A stretch of 64,000 nt of DNA from Trametes villosa (GCA_002964805.2 PUDQ02000001.1:3558001-3622000); one strand, 5' to 3'. Counted from the stretch's first letter, positions 28,974-41,048 are shown. The notes: a model not told the origin generated them from the letters alone. Translations and numbers: made by a program.

Positions 28974-31128
28974 ATGCACTACAAGTCGCTCTACCCCCCG
29001 CTGCCCGCGTTCAAGGACCAGAATGTGCACGACTTCATCTTCGACTCGCCCCCGCAGAAGGAGCAGCCGGAGGATAAGGACATCCTCATAGACCCCCTGG
29101 CGTTGAAGAAGTGGACGAAGGCGCAGTTCCGGGAGCGGGTCTACGACTGCGCGACCGCGCTGGTGACCCCTGTCGCGCAGGGCGGGCTGGGGCTCTCGCC
29201 CGAGGGTGAAATGGTCGCGATTATGAGCACCAACTGTCTAGTGAGTACTTCCGTGGATAGGAGATGCTATCTGTACCGACGCGCTGCGCCAGGAATACAT
29301 CACCCTCGTGCACGCGCTCCTCCGGGTAGCGATCCCGTTCGCACTCATCCCGGCGTCCTCCACCGCGTTCGAGCTGCAGCACCTCTTCCGGACGTCGGAA
29401 GCGACGCGCCTCTTCGTCCACCCCAGCCTGCTCCCGCAAGCACTAGACGTCTCGCAGCATGTCGGCCTCGCGCAGGACCGTATCTACATCCTCGAAGGGC
29501 GCGTAGAAGGGCGCAGGAATCTGGCTGGGGCTATCGCGGAGGTGCGCAAGCGGCAGGTCCCGCGGGTTCCGAGTAAGCCGGTCACGAGAGAGACATTGGC
29601 ATATTTGGTATTCTCGAGTGGAACGAGCGGGCTACCCAAAGGTACGTCTTTCCGCGCCTACGGGGAGGGGAGTGGGGGCTGAGCGTCATGCAGCCGTGAT
29701 GATCTCGCAACACAATGTGCTCGCATCCTTGATACAAGTTGCCGTAGCAGGCGAGTTCGACGGAGGCCCGAGTCCCATACTTGAGGTACGTTTGCGCAGC
29801 AAGGTAACGCGCACGCATGAGCTCATTCACATCTCTGCAGAAAATCCCGCCTGTCAACCTTGGCTTCCTGCCCATTTACCACACATACGGCCTGCACTAT
29901 GTGTGCATCCGGCCGATATGGATGGTGCTTCCGACTGTTGTTATTCCCAAATGGAATGTAGACACCGTCCTCGAGCTCATCCCGAAGTACGCACGCACTC
30001 CTGACTTCACTCACGACATGCGCTCATAGTTCGCCAGGTACCGTATATCCGTACTGAGCCTCACTCCCCCTGCGATGCTGCAGCTCGTGAACCACAAGCG
30101 GATCCGGGAGACCGACCTCAGCTCGGTGGTGCTCACTGGAAGCGGCGCGGCGCATATGCCGCCCAAACTCGCCAGGACGTTCAAGAGCATGCTGAAGAAC
30201 GCGGAGAGCGTCGGGGAAGGTGAGTGTCCGCGCACACTGTGATTCAGATACTTGCCGTTACTGACCCGCACGTTATAACAGGCTATGGCATGTCAGAAAT
30301 GGTGAGCTTCACAATTGCCAATCGACCAGAGATATTCCGGATCTAAATAGTGCGTGTAGACGATTTCTGGAACCCGTACAGCATCCCCGAAGTTCGGCGG
30401 CCCCAAGTCCGGGAGCGCCGGGGTACTTCTGCCTGGCACGGAGGCGAAGATTGTGAGGGACGACGGGACGCTCGCTGGGCCGAACGAGCCCGGTGAGCTC
30501 TGGCTCTACGGGCCCAACGTCGCAATGGGGTACTGGCGCAACGAGAAGGCGACGAAGGAGACGTTCATCGACGGCTGGGTGCTCACCGGTGACCGCTTCC
30601 GGGTGGACGCCGACCAGCATTTCTTGTGAGTGCTCTCGTCGCGGGCCACGCGCGACGTCAGTGCTGACGTGATGGTTCGCGCAGCTTCGTCGAACGTACA
30701 AAGGATATCCTCAAGGTCTCAGGCGCGCAAGTCTCGCCGACAGAGATCGAGAACGTGCTACTCGCGCAGCCCGAGAAGCTCATCCTCGACGTTACGGTCG
30801 CCGGTGTATCCGGCGGGCGCACATCGGACGAGAAGGTTCCCCGCGCGTGGGTCGTTCTGAGCGATGAGGGCAAGAAGCGTGGAGCAGAAGCGTCCGTCCA
30901 GGCGCTACACACCTGGATCCAGAAGAACTTGAGCAAGTACAAGTGGCTAAGGGGCGGCATTGAGGTGGTCGATGAGGTGAGGCAAACGCAGGTGGTGTTG
31001 CAACAAGGGACACTTTACTCACGAGATACTTTCAGATCCCCAAGAACCCGACCGGCAAGGTACTCCGGCGTGTTCTCCAAGATCGTTACGAGCAGCAGCA
31101 CGCAGGCAAGGAGCGCGCCAAGTTGTAG
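28974..31128 (+). CDS. 4-coumarate-CoA-ligase-like acyl-CoA synthetase with peroxisomal AKL C-terminus
   Basis: An adenylate-forming ligase activates a carboxylic acid through an acyl-AMP to the CoA thioester. Start MHYKSLYPPLPAFKDQNVHD. Core motifs in order: LAYLVFSSGTSGLPK (P-loop A3), NLGFLPIYHTYGL, VLTGSGAAHMPPKLA, GYGMSEM (A5), GELWLYGPNVAMGYWRNEKA, GWVLTGDRFRVD (A7), FVERTKDILKVSGAQVSPTE (A8) and IPKNPTGKVLRRVL with the catalytic Lys of A10. The protein ends GKERAKL; AKL fits the PTS1 consensus, so peroxisomal location is inferred. About eight introns interrupt it; one junction near 30,303-30,390 is not resolved. The substrate (phenylpropanoid, fatty or other acid) cannot be told from sequence alone. 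Confidence 0.92.
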
Positions 31129-31463
31129 CATATCACGGCTTCGATGGGATGGGTGTATTGCTCTCAACAGCGCTTTCTCTGGCCTCCCCACGGACCAAGA
31201 TGTATCTCTAGCAACTGCTTAGCATTATATGCGTATCTCCGCTGTCGATAGTGACTTATGTGTAGATAACAGGCGTGTACTCGGATTTATAGCCGCAGAA
31301 TGACATTTACTGCGCCTGCCTAATCTAGAGCGGGGTGTCTGTGACGCAATGATCGTGCTCTGGCCGCGTCCCGCGTGGCGCCCAGGTCCTCTGTGGCCAA
31401 CTCTCTGCTTGACTTGCATAACACTTCCGTAGATTCTTTTGGGCACAACTTGTAACATACAAC
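31129..31463. other. intergenic, acyl-CoA ligase 3' to Cwf19 5'
   Basis: 335 bases between same-strand genes. No separate gene or clear TATA is seen. Confidence 0.4.
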
Positions 31464-34301
31464 ATGGCCGGCGACGACACGAAGCGCGCCTCGAAGCACA
31501 AACATCGCCACGACGCGGACGACCGCGAGCATAAGAGCAAACGGCGGCACCGCGACAAGTCGGAGAAGGAGAGCAGCCGGAAGCGGTCGCGCAAAGACGA
31601 GGGCGGCAGCGGCCTGCACATCGTGGACGACGACCCGAACGATGATGACATGTGGATCGAGAAGAACATTGACATGGAGGGCGAAGTGGTGCGTCGTGCG
31701 CTTTCTGACTGCCGGCGTGTTGTCCTTACCCAACGTTTCAGCCTCTCGCGACGAATATCCCCAGTGGACAGGACTTGCAGCTGACGAGTCGCGCGGAGGA
31801 GCGTCCAGGAGACCCGCCCCTACCCCCACCCCTGCGCACGGAGTCCGTGCTGAAGAGAGACGACTGGATGCTCATGGACCCCACAACACCACTAGTGTCA
31901 GCAGCCAGGGCATCGGACAGCGCGAGGCCCGTAGACAACGACGACATGATGGATGGCTACGGCGACCCCGCGCAGAATGCGCGGACAACGGGCGGTACGG
32001 TGGACTTCTTCGCGAGCTTGGGGACGGAGGTGAAGAAGAAGAAGCCGGAACACGACCTTCCTAACCCTGACAAGGTGTGTTCGAGTTCACCACGGCGCAT
32101 TCGTGCGTCCGCTTATGCTCACATCTCCCTTAGCCCTTCATTAGCCATCTGGAGCTCAACACCGCGCTCAAGGAGGGTAAAAGTGTTGACGATATCCCTG
32201 ACGCGGCGCCCAAAGCTGTTGTAGCCGGCGGTCCTGGCTCACAATGGCGCATGATGAAGCTCCGGCGGGTCTACGAGACAGCAGAGGAGGAGGGCAAGCC
32301 GCTAGAAGAAGTCGCCATAGACCGGTTTGGCACACTCGAGGCGTTCGAAGAGGCCAGGGAGGAGCGGCGGATCCTCGACGAGCGCGAAGGCAGGCGGGCA
32401 TCGCGAGGGGGCGAGCGCAAGGGGAAAGGCAAGGAGCGCGATGGAGAACGGCGGCTCATGTTCAACGACTTCACCCCCAGTGGGGGAACAAGTCGTAGTT
32501 CATCGTTCCGCCGCCCGGACTTGGACCGCAGTGGACCACCCACCCCGGGTGCCGGGGATGCTAGGCGACCTGAGCCATCACGACTGGGTCAGACCACCGG
32601 CACTGCACTCGCTCAGGCCCGGGCCCCAATACCTTCTGCTGTCACGCCGACGTTGACGGCGACCGGGTCGAGGAAACGCGCGCTTTCACCATCGTCGCTG
32701 AACAAGATGCAGGCCAAGGTGCTTCGTGCGAAGCTCATGAGTGCACCCAATGCAGAGGCGCTGGAGAAGGAGTATGAGGAGGAGCTTCGTCGCGCGAACG
32801 GTCAGGACGTAGGCGACGACAACGTCAGGACGCGAGTCGAGGTCCTGCCCACCCTGAATCTCCGCGGCGAGCTATACGACGTAGGGCAAGGGGGAAATGA
32901 CGCGCCTCCACCTCCGGGTAACCGCAGACCCAAACTCAAGGTACGCTGGCCGTCATACGCTATGTGTGTACATGATCCAACCAACTACAGGTCGAACAGC
33001 GAGATCCCAAGACTGGCGAGATGATTCGAGTCGATCCCGACGATGATAATATTACGCTCGGGGAGATGCTCCGGCAGGAGAAGTTCGGTGGTGGTATGGC
33101 CGACCAGAAGAACCTCGACGCGGAGTTTGCGCGTGCGGTCATGACGGATGGTGGATTCCAGGTGCGCATATCCGCCCACGCTCCTCGATCACGTATAAGG
33201 CGCCATGCTCACTGACCGTGTGCAGAACAACTTGGACTACATCGACGACAACGCCGACAAGCTTGCGAGGAAGAAGATCCGAGCAGATGCCATGAAGCGC
33301 CAATTCGCCGTCAACGGTATGTCATCAAACGGTTAGATTGTACCTCGTATGCGACTCAGTCTTGGCAGACTACAAGAAGACCATGAAGGTCCTTGCCTCA
33401 TGCCCATTCTGCTACGGAGACGATGACTCGCTGCCAAAAGCACCCATCGTTGCGATGGGGACGCGAGTCTACCTATCATGCACCCTCAACGAGGAGCTGG
33501 TGGAGGGACACTGCCTCATCGTCCCTATAGCGCATCATTTGTCCACTTTGGAGGGCGACGACGACATGTGGGACGAAGTGAAGGTGTGTTCTCAGCATGT
33601 AAATCCTTCGAATCTTCGACCTCATGGCAGCCGACAGAACTTCATGAAATGCCTCATGCGCATGTTCGCCGAAGAAGATAAGGGCGTCGTCTTCTATGAG
33701 ACTGTCCTCACGATCAAGGCGCAGAAACATACGGTTATCGAGTGTGTCCCTATACCATGGGAGCAGTTCGAGTTGATCCCCGGGTACTTCAAGGTGCGTG
33801 CTCACAGCTCCCTCAGCCGAACATACTCTGATGCCATGCGGGCTCTAGGAATCCATCTTGATGTCGGAAACGGAGTGGTCACAACACAAGAAGCTCATCG
33901 ACTTCTCGGCACGGCCGGGCGGGTTCCGACGCGCCATGGTTCCCAATTTACCATACTTCATGGTGCAGTTCGACTACAAGGGCGAGAAGGGCTATGGGCA
34001 CGTCATCGAAGGGACCAGCGAAGCCTCCGGTAACGGCGAAGAGGACGTCGACGAGGGTGAAAAGGGCGGAGGAGAATTCCCTCGGTGAGTCTAGCTGTGC
34101 CATCACTCTGAAGAGAGAATCACTCATGCCTCTACGCGTAGATGGTTTGCGGCGGAAATCATCGGAAATGTGCTGGACGTCGAGCCGCGTCGGTGGCGGC
34201 GACCGCGCAGGATTGACTTCTGGCAGAACAAGGATAGAGTGAAGGCGTTCAAGGCGAAGTACGATAAGTTTGACTGGACGGGGATGATTGAACGTTCGTG
34301 A
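31464..34301 (+). CDS. cwf19: Splicing factor Cwf19 (CwfJ family)
   Basis: Cwf19-type proteins associate with late spliceosomes and relate to the lariat-debranching factor Drn1. The N-terminus is a Lys/Arg/His-rich nuclear tract (KHKHRHDADDREHKSKRRHR) followed by DDDMWIEKNIDMEGE. The middle part reads LNKMQAKVLRAKLMSAPNAE and, after introns, NNLDYIDDNADKLARKKIRA. The C-terminal CwfJ_C1 domain has CPFCYGDD and the histidine-rich HIT-like GHCLIVPIAHHLSTL. The CwfJ_C2 domain gives LPYFMVQFDYKGEKGYGHVI and WFAAEIIGNVLDVEPRRWRR, ending DWTGMIERS. About eight exons are needed. The order and spacing of these blocks make this Cwf19 rather than the shorter Drn1 form. Confidence 0.93.
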
Positions 34302-34945
34302 GTGCGCGGACTACTATCGCGGTGAGCACTCTGTACTATAGCTTTATGTAACGGTGTACGATTGAGTGGGTCACCGTGCGATTCTACTTTCGTCAAGCCT
34401 CGGGCCTCAAGCTTAAGCTTGAGTATGAGACGGTGGGGTGCACAACACTGATGACAGTAACAGCAACGATGGCCACCTCTACCTGTACATGCAGTCCCAG
34501 GTTTCCGTCAGCATCATGGTCGGGGAAGTACTCGAACATAGTGGGGGGTGGCGCTGCATCGCTGGAGCCGTTCCGAGGTCTTGGACACCACGACTCTCCA
34601 CGTCGGCGAACTTCGTACCAACTCTACCCAAACCACCACCTTCATGGCTCTAGGCAACGGCTCTCCCGCACAACACGACAAGAGATCAAGGTCTTTCCTA
34701 GTTGGCATGCCAATAGGTATTAGGTATTGGAGGCGGACACCAACACTTGACCCGTCACTCCAGCTCTTCTTTCTGCTCGTCATAGAATGGCGTTGTAAGT
34801 TGGGTTCACTCAATGCATAGTCTTTCAACATGCGGCCGCGAAGATACTGCGAGACGATACCTAACATTCAGTGACAGTGCGCCACCCCCTCGACGTTGAA
34901 TCCCAACCTGCTCTCCTCGTAGCCCCCAAGCACTTCACGACACCC
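34302..34945. repeat. intergenic carrying duplicated element copy A
   Basis: The segment 34,440-34,870 is clearly related to 36,405-36,805 (copy B): e.g. CTCTTCTTTCTGCTCGTCAT here against CTCTTCTTTCAACTTGCCAT there, and GCGGCCGCGAAGATA against GTGGCTGCGAAGATA. Each copy sits immediately upstream of an F-box-like paralog. The short minus-strand open frame in this copy is broken by stops in copy B, so it looks like upstream or decayed DNA that was duplicated with the gene. Confidence 0.65.
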
Positions 34946-36203
34946 ATGTACACGCCAAGACTTGGGCCGATCATTCCTCTGGATATCTGCTTCGAAATCA
35001 TTGATGCTGCTGCCGCTCACAGCTCTTCAAACTCCGTTCTCCGAGCGTGCGCGCTGACCTGCTCGACTTGGTTGGGGAGAGCCCGCTTCCACCTCTACCG
35101 CAATGTCACTCTGATATTTGAAGAAGAGGATGAAAGCATATACACCTTTTCTCGCACCATTGCCGAGTCTCCGAAGCTGGGCGCCCTCGTCAAAAGTCTC
35201 GAAATCACCATCGTGGATTATACGTACTGGCCGGACGAGTGGGAAGACGACTCAAGAGGGCCATTCAACGCACGAGCCATGCACAACCTCGTCAACCTCC
35301 GCTGCCTCACATTGATCAATACGGGTGATTCGGCAGACGAGAAGCTCCTCTCGATGCTCGTCGGCAAAGTCACGAGGGCGCCTTCGGTGGAGGTGTTCAC
35401 GATGGACGGTATTCTACTCGCCGGTGTCCGAGAGGTCGTTGATATCATGGGCCGGCTTCCCCGTCTCTGCGTACTCAAGATGCTGGAAGTGAGGTGGATC
35501 GACGACGAAATGCCTCCAGGAGACGAGGTTAGCCCTCTGCTCTGTAGCAAATTGACGACAGTGGTGGTGAGTCCTACGGTGTTCTAAAACATTATGTGCT
35601 AGAGTCGGCTCACCACAGGTGGCCGCATTGTGTAGCTGAATGAGAACGTACTCTACTTTCCCTTGCTTCAGGTACTCCCTCCGACAGTGAGGATTCTGGA
35701 GCTAGGACCGCTCTCAGAGAGAGATCCCGGGCTGACTATCCATGACCTTCCTGAAGATCATTTCGAAGGTATGTTCGTCTCTATCGCATGCACCGACACG
35801 TCGCCCAGAAGGCTCATCAGCGGGTCTATCGCCAGCAATATCTCGCCTTACAGGCTTGGAAACATTGAAGTTGACCTCCGCGATCGCGCGTGGGGAGGAC
35901 GTGGGCTGGATCCTCGACGTTCTCATACACGCGCGTAGGCTGCAAGTCCGCGAGCTGTTCTTGCAGTACCAGTGCGGGAGACAGCCGTTCGGCACGCTAC
36001 TCGGCCGCACACGATGGAAGGAAGTGGACGACATCCTGTCGGGAGGGCCGTTTTCGAACCTCCAACGCGTTTCGGTGGAGATGTATTGTTACGATAAAAG
36101 CGATGAAGACGCTGCAGAAAGACGTACCCTGGAGCAGCAGGTCAAGGCGTCGTTTCGAGGTTGCGAGCGCCACGACATCGCAGTCGTTCATACTATCACC
36201 TGA
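34946..36203 (+). CDS. F-box-like protein, tandem paralog 1
   Basis: Probable substrate-receptor type protein of the basidiomycete F-box/LRR expansion; the target is unknown. Three exons: 34946-35566, 35636-35768 and 35854-36203. The N-terminal F-box-like segment reads PIIPLDICFEIIDAAAAHSS then CALTCSTWLGRARFHLYRNV. LRR-like strands follow (LVNLRCLTLINTG, LPRLCVLKMLEVRW, LPPTVRILELGPL). The start at 34946 (MYTPRLGPIIPLD) is preferred over the upstream ATG-like codons because it aligns with the start of the next paralog and the leaders are also similar. Same-strand paralog follows 720 bases downstream with identical intron positions and phases. Confidence 0.82.
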
Positions 36204-36922
36204 GATTAGGTGAGTCCCCCCGCACACAGCCTCCTAGTTGCGGATTACTCAACGTCAATATTCAGCTAACTAGCTGTTGTTGGTAGTCTTTGACTCGCCA
36301 GGAGATTATCAATTGCACGCCCATCTTCACAAACGGTTCCCCTGTCTTCTCCATCCCACACACGTAGAATACTGTATATTACGCTGCCATATTTTCCCTT
36401 GAACTTGGAGTGCTTGCGGGGCAGCTGCAGAGAACTGGGGGATCGACGGGCGCGGGGGTGGCGATGCACATGTGCCCCGGGACCGCCCCGAGTTTCTCGG
36501 AGACACCCGTGCGCATTTCCTATGTGAGTCTCTCTGATAGTCTGACCAAACGACCATCACCTTGTCCTTCTGCGGCTGATCAGTTTCATACAGCCCATCT
36601 TCCATGATACGACGAACATCGACATTCCTACCGGCTGGGTTACCACTAACGCTGCGCCCGGCATGATGCCACTGGGAATGGGGAGGAGCCACCGGTACTT
36701 GTTCCGCCACTCAAACTCTTCTTTCAACTTGCCATAGAAAGGCGCTATGAATTGGACTCGCCCAAGGCATAGACTCTCGGCGTGTGGCTGCGAAGATAGG
36801 TCTTTCATGCTCTTTGTCTAGTACACGCCCCGAAATGTACTTATACCCCGCCCGTCCCCATCGTCAGTCCGCTGCCCACCCCTTGCTCCTCTCGTACCCC
36901 GATCTTGCACCGCGCAGACCCC
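36204..36922. repeat. intergenic carrying duplicated element copy B
   Basis: Copy B (36,405-36,805) matches copy A over most of its length. Its left part (GGGGGTGGCGATGCAC at about 36,454) also matches copy C at about 39,125-39,145. The minus-strand frames across it include in-frame stops where copy A is open. Confidence 0.65.
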
Positions 36923-38224
36923 ATGAACGCCCCCTCAGGTCCGGCTATTCCCCTGGACGTCTACTTTGAAATCATCGACCATGTCGCCTCCGAGTGCGCT
37001 CGCAGCAACTCGCGGACTTCTCTGACGGACTGCGCGTTGACGTGCTCGGCTTGGTTGGGGAGAGCCCGGTTCCGCCTATATAACTACGTTTTCCTGATGT
37101 CCGAAGAAGGCAAACTCAACGAACGCGTCTACGCCTTCTCGCGCACGATCTCCGAGTCTCCGAAGCTAGGCGCATTGGTCACAAGCCTTGAAATTTTGCT
37201 CGCGGACCATTCGCTCTACCAGGCTCAGGACAAGTGTGAAGACGATTGGCAAGGGCCGTTCAATACGCAAGCGATGGCGAACCTCTGCAACCTCCGCTGC
37301 CTCACACTCAGTGATTCGTGCATTGACTTTCCGGACAAGGAGTTCGTCTCGTTGCTCACGCGCAGGATCTCAATGGCGCCTTCTGTGGAAGTGTTCAAAC
37401 TCCAGGACGTTACACTCGACAGCATCCGAGAGACCGTCAGTATCCTGGAGCGCCTTCCCCGTCTGTCCGTACTCGAACTTGTGCGGTTGGAGTGGTATAT
37501 TGATATTGTGCCCCCGGCCGACGAGATCTGCGCCAGCTTCTGCAGCAAACTGACCAGAGTGGTGGTGAGTCATGCATCGTCACGAGATACCCTAGGCTTG
37601 TGCACACGTTCATCTCACTATGGGCGGTTTTGGACTAGATATCGGAACCTTGCTTGTACTACCCCTTTCTCCAAATACTACCACCCACCACCAAGGTCGT
37701 CGAGCTAGGACCGTTCTGGGAGAATTCGCCACGGCTTGAAGTTCCTACCGAGCTGCCTGCGGATTACTTCAAAGGTGCGTTAGCCTCAGAACATATGTAT
37801 CGATGCATCCCCCGGATGTCTGACGACAGTCTTTGGCGTAATTTCAGATATATCTCGTTTCACAGGCCTAGAAACGTTGAAAATCTTCGTGCGTATCGAG
37901 TACGACGAAGAAATGGACTGGATCCGGGATCTTCTCGCGCACGCTCGCAATCTGAGCTTCCGCGAGTTATTCTTGCGGTATCAATGTGGAAAGCCCTTCA
38001 GCAAATTGGTCGGGATCACGCGCTGGTCCGAGGTAGACAACATCCTGGCAAATGGACCGTTTTCGAGCCTTCAGCGCGTGGTGATGGAGATGGTCTGTTA
38101 CGAACCTGCGGTTCAGGCAAGCCCAGCGGAAAGGCGTGCTCTGGACCAGCATATTCAGGCGACGTTCAGGGGATGCGCACGCCGCGGCATCGTAGTCGTT
38201 CACGACGTCGCACAGTACGCGTGA
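36923..38224 (+). CDS. F-box-like protein, tandem paralog 2
   Basis: Paralog of the gene at 34946. Three exons: 36923-37564, 37639-37774 and 37866-38224, with introns at the same places and phases as paralog 1. The F-box-like start reads PAIPLDVYFEIIDHVASECA and CALTCSAWLGRARFRLYNYV. Shared downstream blocks include FSRTISESPKLGALVTSLEI, ANLCNLRCLTLS, LPPTTKVVELGPF and VREL/FRELFLRYQCG. The C-terminus ends GIVVVHDVAQYA. The CCATG starts and the leader sequences align between copies. Role is unknown beyond likely ubiquitin-ligase substrate recognition. Confidence 0.82.
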
Positions 38225-38526
38225 GTGACCTCGCTCGTAGCTCTCATCTTGCGCATCGCCGGACATCGGACTGACCGGCGGTTAATAGCTGGTAGTTGCC
38301 CATGAGGCCATGAGGCCCCGACTCGCCGACCCAGCCTCAGGCTGGCCCAACTCGGAGGCGTCGTGCTTCAGCACTGCCTTAAAATCCCAATTAGGCCCCC
38401 TTGACCGGATTTTGTCAGTATATGCGCACCTCATCTTGTATATCATATCCTGCTACCCCTTACAACTGACTCGGAAAGTAATAAGACGTGACAGAATTTG
38501 ATTCCGAAGCTCCGAGGGGTTTGCAT

Positions 38527-38567
38527 CTTCCTACGCAATCTTCCGACGCATCTTCCGGCCCATAAGC
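38527..38567. repeat. left arm of 41-nt imperfect inverted repeat
   Basis: Starts CTTCCTACGCAATCTTCC and ends GGCCCATAAGC. It matches the reverse complement of 38,934-38,974 at 37 of 41 positions without gaps. Confidence 0.8.
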
Positions 38568-38933
38568 CTGACTCCGCCGATGCTGTCGCTGCTCTCTATG
38601 CAATATAATGAGAGAGATCCCTCGGTATATTGATTTCACATTTTTTACGGGTCATGTAAAGTGCTAGGAGTGTCCCAAATCATTACCGAGGATCTCCAAC
38701 ACCAGGGCTAGTACGTTCTGCGCGCAACAGGAAGCGGCTAGCAGCCTGAGCTCTGCCCGCAAGTTTTTCCGGATAAGTATCAGGCTCAGGAAAAATCACA
38801 CAACTCGCGGAACTCACCGAATCGGTCCCCCTAGCTTATTTAAGCACACCGAGGGCGTCTAACATACTACAACTTGAACGCTACGCTCGTTGCTCATCAT
38901 ACGACATTGGAAGCTGAGGGCGAGTTGACGGGC

Positions 38934-38974
38934 GCTTATGGGCTGGAAGATGCGTCGGAGGATTGGGTCGGAAG
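38934..38974. repeat. right arm of 41-nt imperfect inverted repeat
   Basis: Starts GCTTATGGGCTGGAAGATGC and ends GGGTCGGAAG. With the left arm it encloses about 366 bases of non-coding DNA. The pair resembles the terminal repeats of a small non-autonomous DNA transposon. No flanking target-site duplication is obvious. Confidence 0.8.
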
Positions 38975-39211
38975 AATCCTCACGCTTTGTGGGCTCCGAC
39001 AAACAGTGGCGTGTCTCATTACTTTCTGAATCAGCTGTAACTTGCCTGAACCCTACACATGGTTGCGGAGCAACTTAAGCACGAATGGATGATCGACGTA
39101 TGCCAGACGGATGCGGGGAGATGCGGGGGTGGCGCTGGGTGGCGATGCACCGCGGTCCCGACTTTCTCGGACACACGCTCCGTGCGTACTCTAACCGGAA
39201 CCATCACCATC

Positions 39212-40988
39212 ATGTCCCCCGCCGGCCCCCGCCTGCTTTCAACTACTGCCTCTCCCGTACTCAGGCGAGAGAGTAGTTACCCCTTGAGCTGGTATGCTCG
39301 AACTGCCGCGCCAGCGAAGGGAACTCGGAAGACTGCCCACTCTCCCACAAGCAGCCATGTCCACTCGCGAAGTATCCATGTCAGCGGGACCTGCGGATTG
39401 TATCCCAGGTCAGCTGCCAGAGCCAATGCCATAGCCTCCAACCTCCTACGGACGCTGGATGAATTTAAAGCAATCCAGCTAGCAGAATCAACTTTAGGGC
39501 GATCATATCTCTATGGTGCGGTTGCTACTAGCCCATCCGCCGTATCGCTTGGCAGCTGAGAATGCACCGCGTCGTGTAACAGTGCCCGCGACGTCCGAGC
39601 GTATGCTAGATAAATCTCTCACAACACCATCGGACGTGATCATCTACGACTTGGAGGACAGCGTGCCCCCGTCGCCGGCGGACAAGAATGGTGCGAGGGA
39701 CAGGCTTGCCCAGTTCTTTTCCGTGAGTACTACGCCCTTCAGTACTACGGGCGTTCGCCTCATGCAGTGGAGGTGCAGAACCGTCTTGCGGACCTCCCAT
39801 CTCTTCACCGCGTTGCTGTCCGCGTGAACTCTCTCGCAACGCCTTTCTTTGAGGAAGACATCAAGCAGGCTGTGAGTTTGCTTATGCGACGCCCTATTGC
39901 CTCCGATTCACACCAGCCCCCCCATGCTTTCCATTGCCAGATCCGTATAAGATCCGTGCGCACCTTGGTTCTGCCTAAGGTCCATTCGGCGTCAGACTTG
40001 GATCGTATCTCCGAAGCGGTATACGGAGCGTTCAAGAGTCTGAAAAACCCGGATCGCCAGCCCGTCGAGTTTGTGGCAAGCATCGAGAGTGCACGGGCGA
40101 TGTTCGAGCTAGGTGCGATTGCGAAGTGGCAGACGCCGCTCGAACCTCGGTATGGCGGAAAGCTCTCTGCGCTCCTGGTACGGCCTCTCGTCACTATTCA
40201 AATGCATGCATGCTGAATCTTACACCGACTGCACCCCCAGTTTGCCGCGGAGGATTGTGAGTTGTTGTTTGCGCATATGAAAGGAAGGTACACCACTCAG
40301 TTGACGGGCTAGACTGCGCGGACACGGGCATCATCCGCACGACCTCGCGCCAGGAGCTGCTGTACACGCGCTCGCACATCGCCGTCACAGCGAAGGCGTT
40401 CAAGCTGAAGGCCATTGACATGGTACGTCTCTGACAATGTCAGCACAGCCCTGGGCTCGCCGCTGAACGTGTTGGTTTAGGTCTGTGTGAACTACAAAGA
40501 TCTCGACTACCTGCGCGAAGAGTGTGAGGACGGGCGACGGCTCGGCTTCACCGGGAAGGTGCGTTTGTCTTCATGGGAGCCGTGCCGGAATCACCTCTCA
40601 TGAAACTACGCGTCTGTAGCAAGCCATCCATCCTAGCCAGGTCGACGTCATCCAGTCTACGTTTGTGCCTAGTGCCAAAGGTTCGTAGCGAGCCTCTTTC
40701 CTCGCACCGGTGCTCCTGTTCATGTCTCCGTGTAGAGATCCTCCGCGCAGCGCGTATCCTCAAGCAGATGGAGAAGGCACACCAGTCGAACAAGGGCGCT
40801 GCCGGCCTCGCCCTGGAAGGCGGCGGCATGGAGATGATCGACGCGCCCATGATCAAGCAGGTATGTCCGCCTGCGCTCGCCCTATTCCCATTACACGCAG
40901 GTTCTCATGGAGTGTATACGCCGCTCAGGCGGAGAACGTTGTTCGCGCAGCGAAGGCGGCGGGCCTCGAGATACCAAACGTCGAGTGA
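39212..40988 (+). CDS. Citrate lyase beta-like (CLYBL/HpcH-HpaI aldolase family) protein
   Basis: CLYBL-type enzymes are mitochondrial TIM-barrel proteins; the human member cleaves citramalyl-CoA. The frame reads LGRSYLY joined across an intron (phase 1) to VPATSERMLDKSLTTPSDVI, then IYDLEDSVPPSPADKNGARD (Mg-binding region), HRVAVRVNS, TLVLPKVHSASDLDRI, EFVASIESARAMFELGAIAK (acidic metal ligand), FAAEDYCADTGIIRT, QELLYTRSHIAVTAKAFKLK, GKQAIHPSQVDVIQSTFVPS and ENVVRAAKAAGLEIPNVE. About nine introns. The start at 39212 (MSPAGPRLLSTTASPVLRRE) yields an Arg/Ser-rich, acid-free segment suitable as a mitochondrial presequence, but the N-terminal 90 residues are uncertain and may hide another intron. 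Confidence 0.9.
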
Positions 40989-41048
40989 TATACAAACTAA
41001 GCGCCTTTCTGACCACTCTCACTCTATCGTACACGACCCAGCACCGGC

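Larger units (their letters stand above)
38225..39211. other. 987 bp intergenic with inverted-repeat element and repeat copy C
   Basis: This gap holds a possible MITE-like element (38,527-38,974) and, at 39,060-39,200, a third copy of the element found upstream of both F-box-like genes. The interior carries a TATTTAA at about 38,838. No coding gene is visible. Confidence 0.5.
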
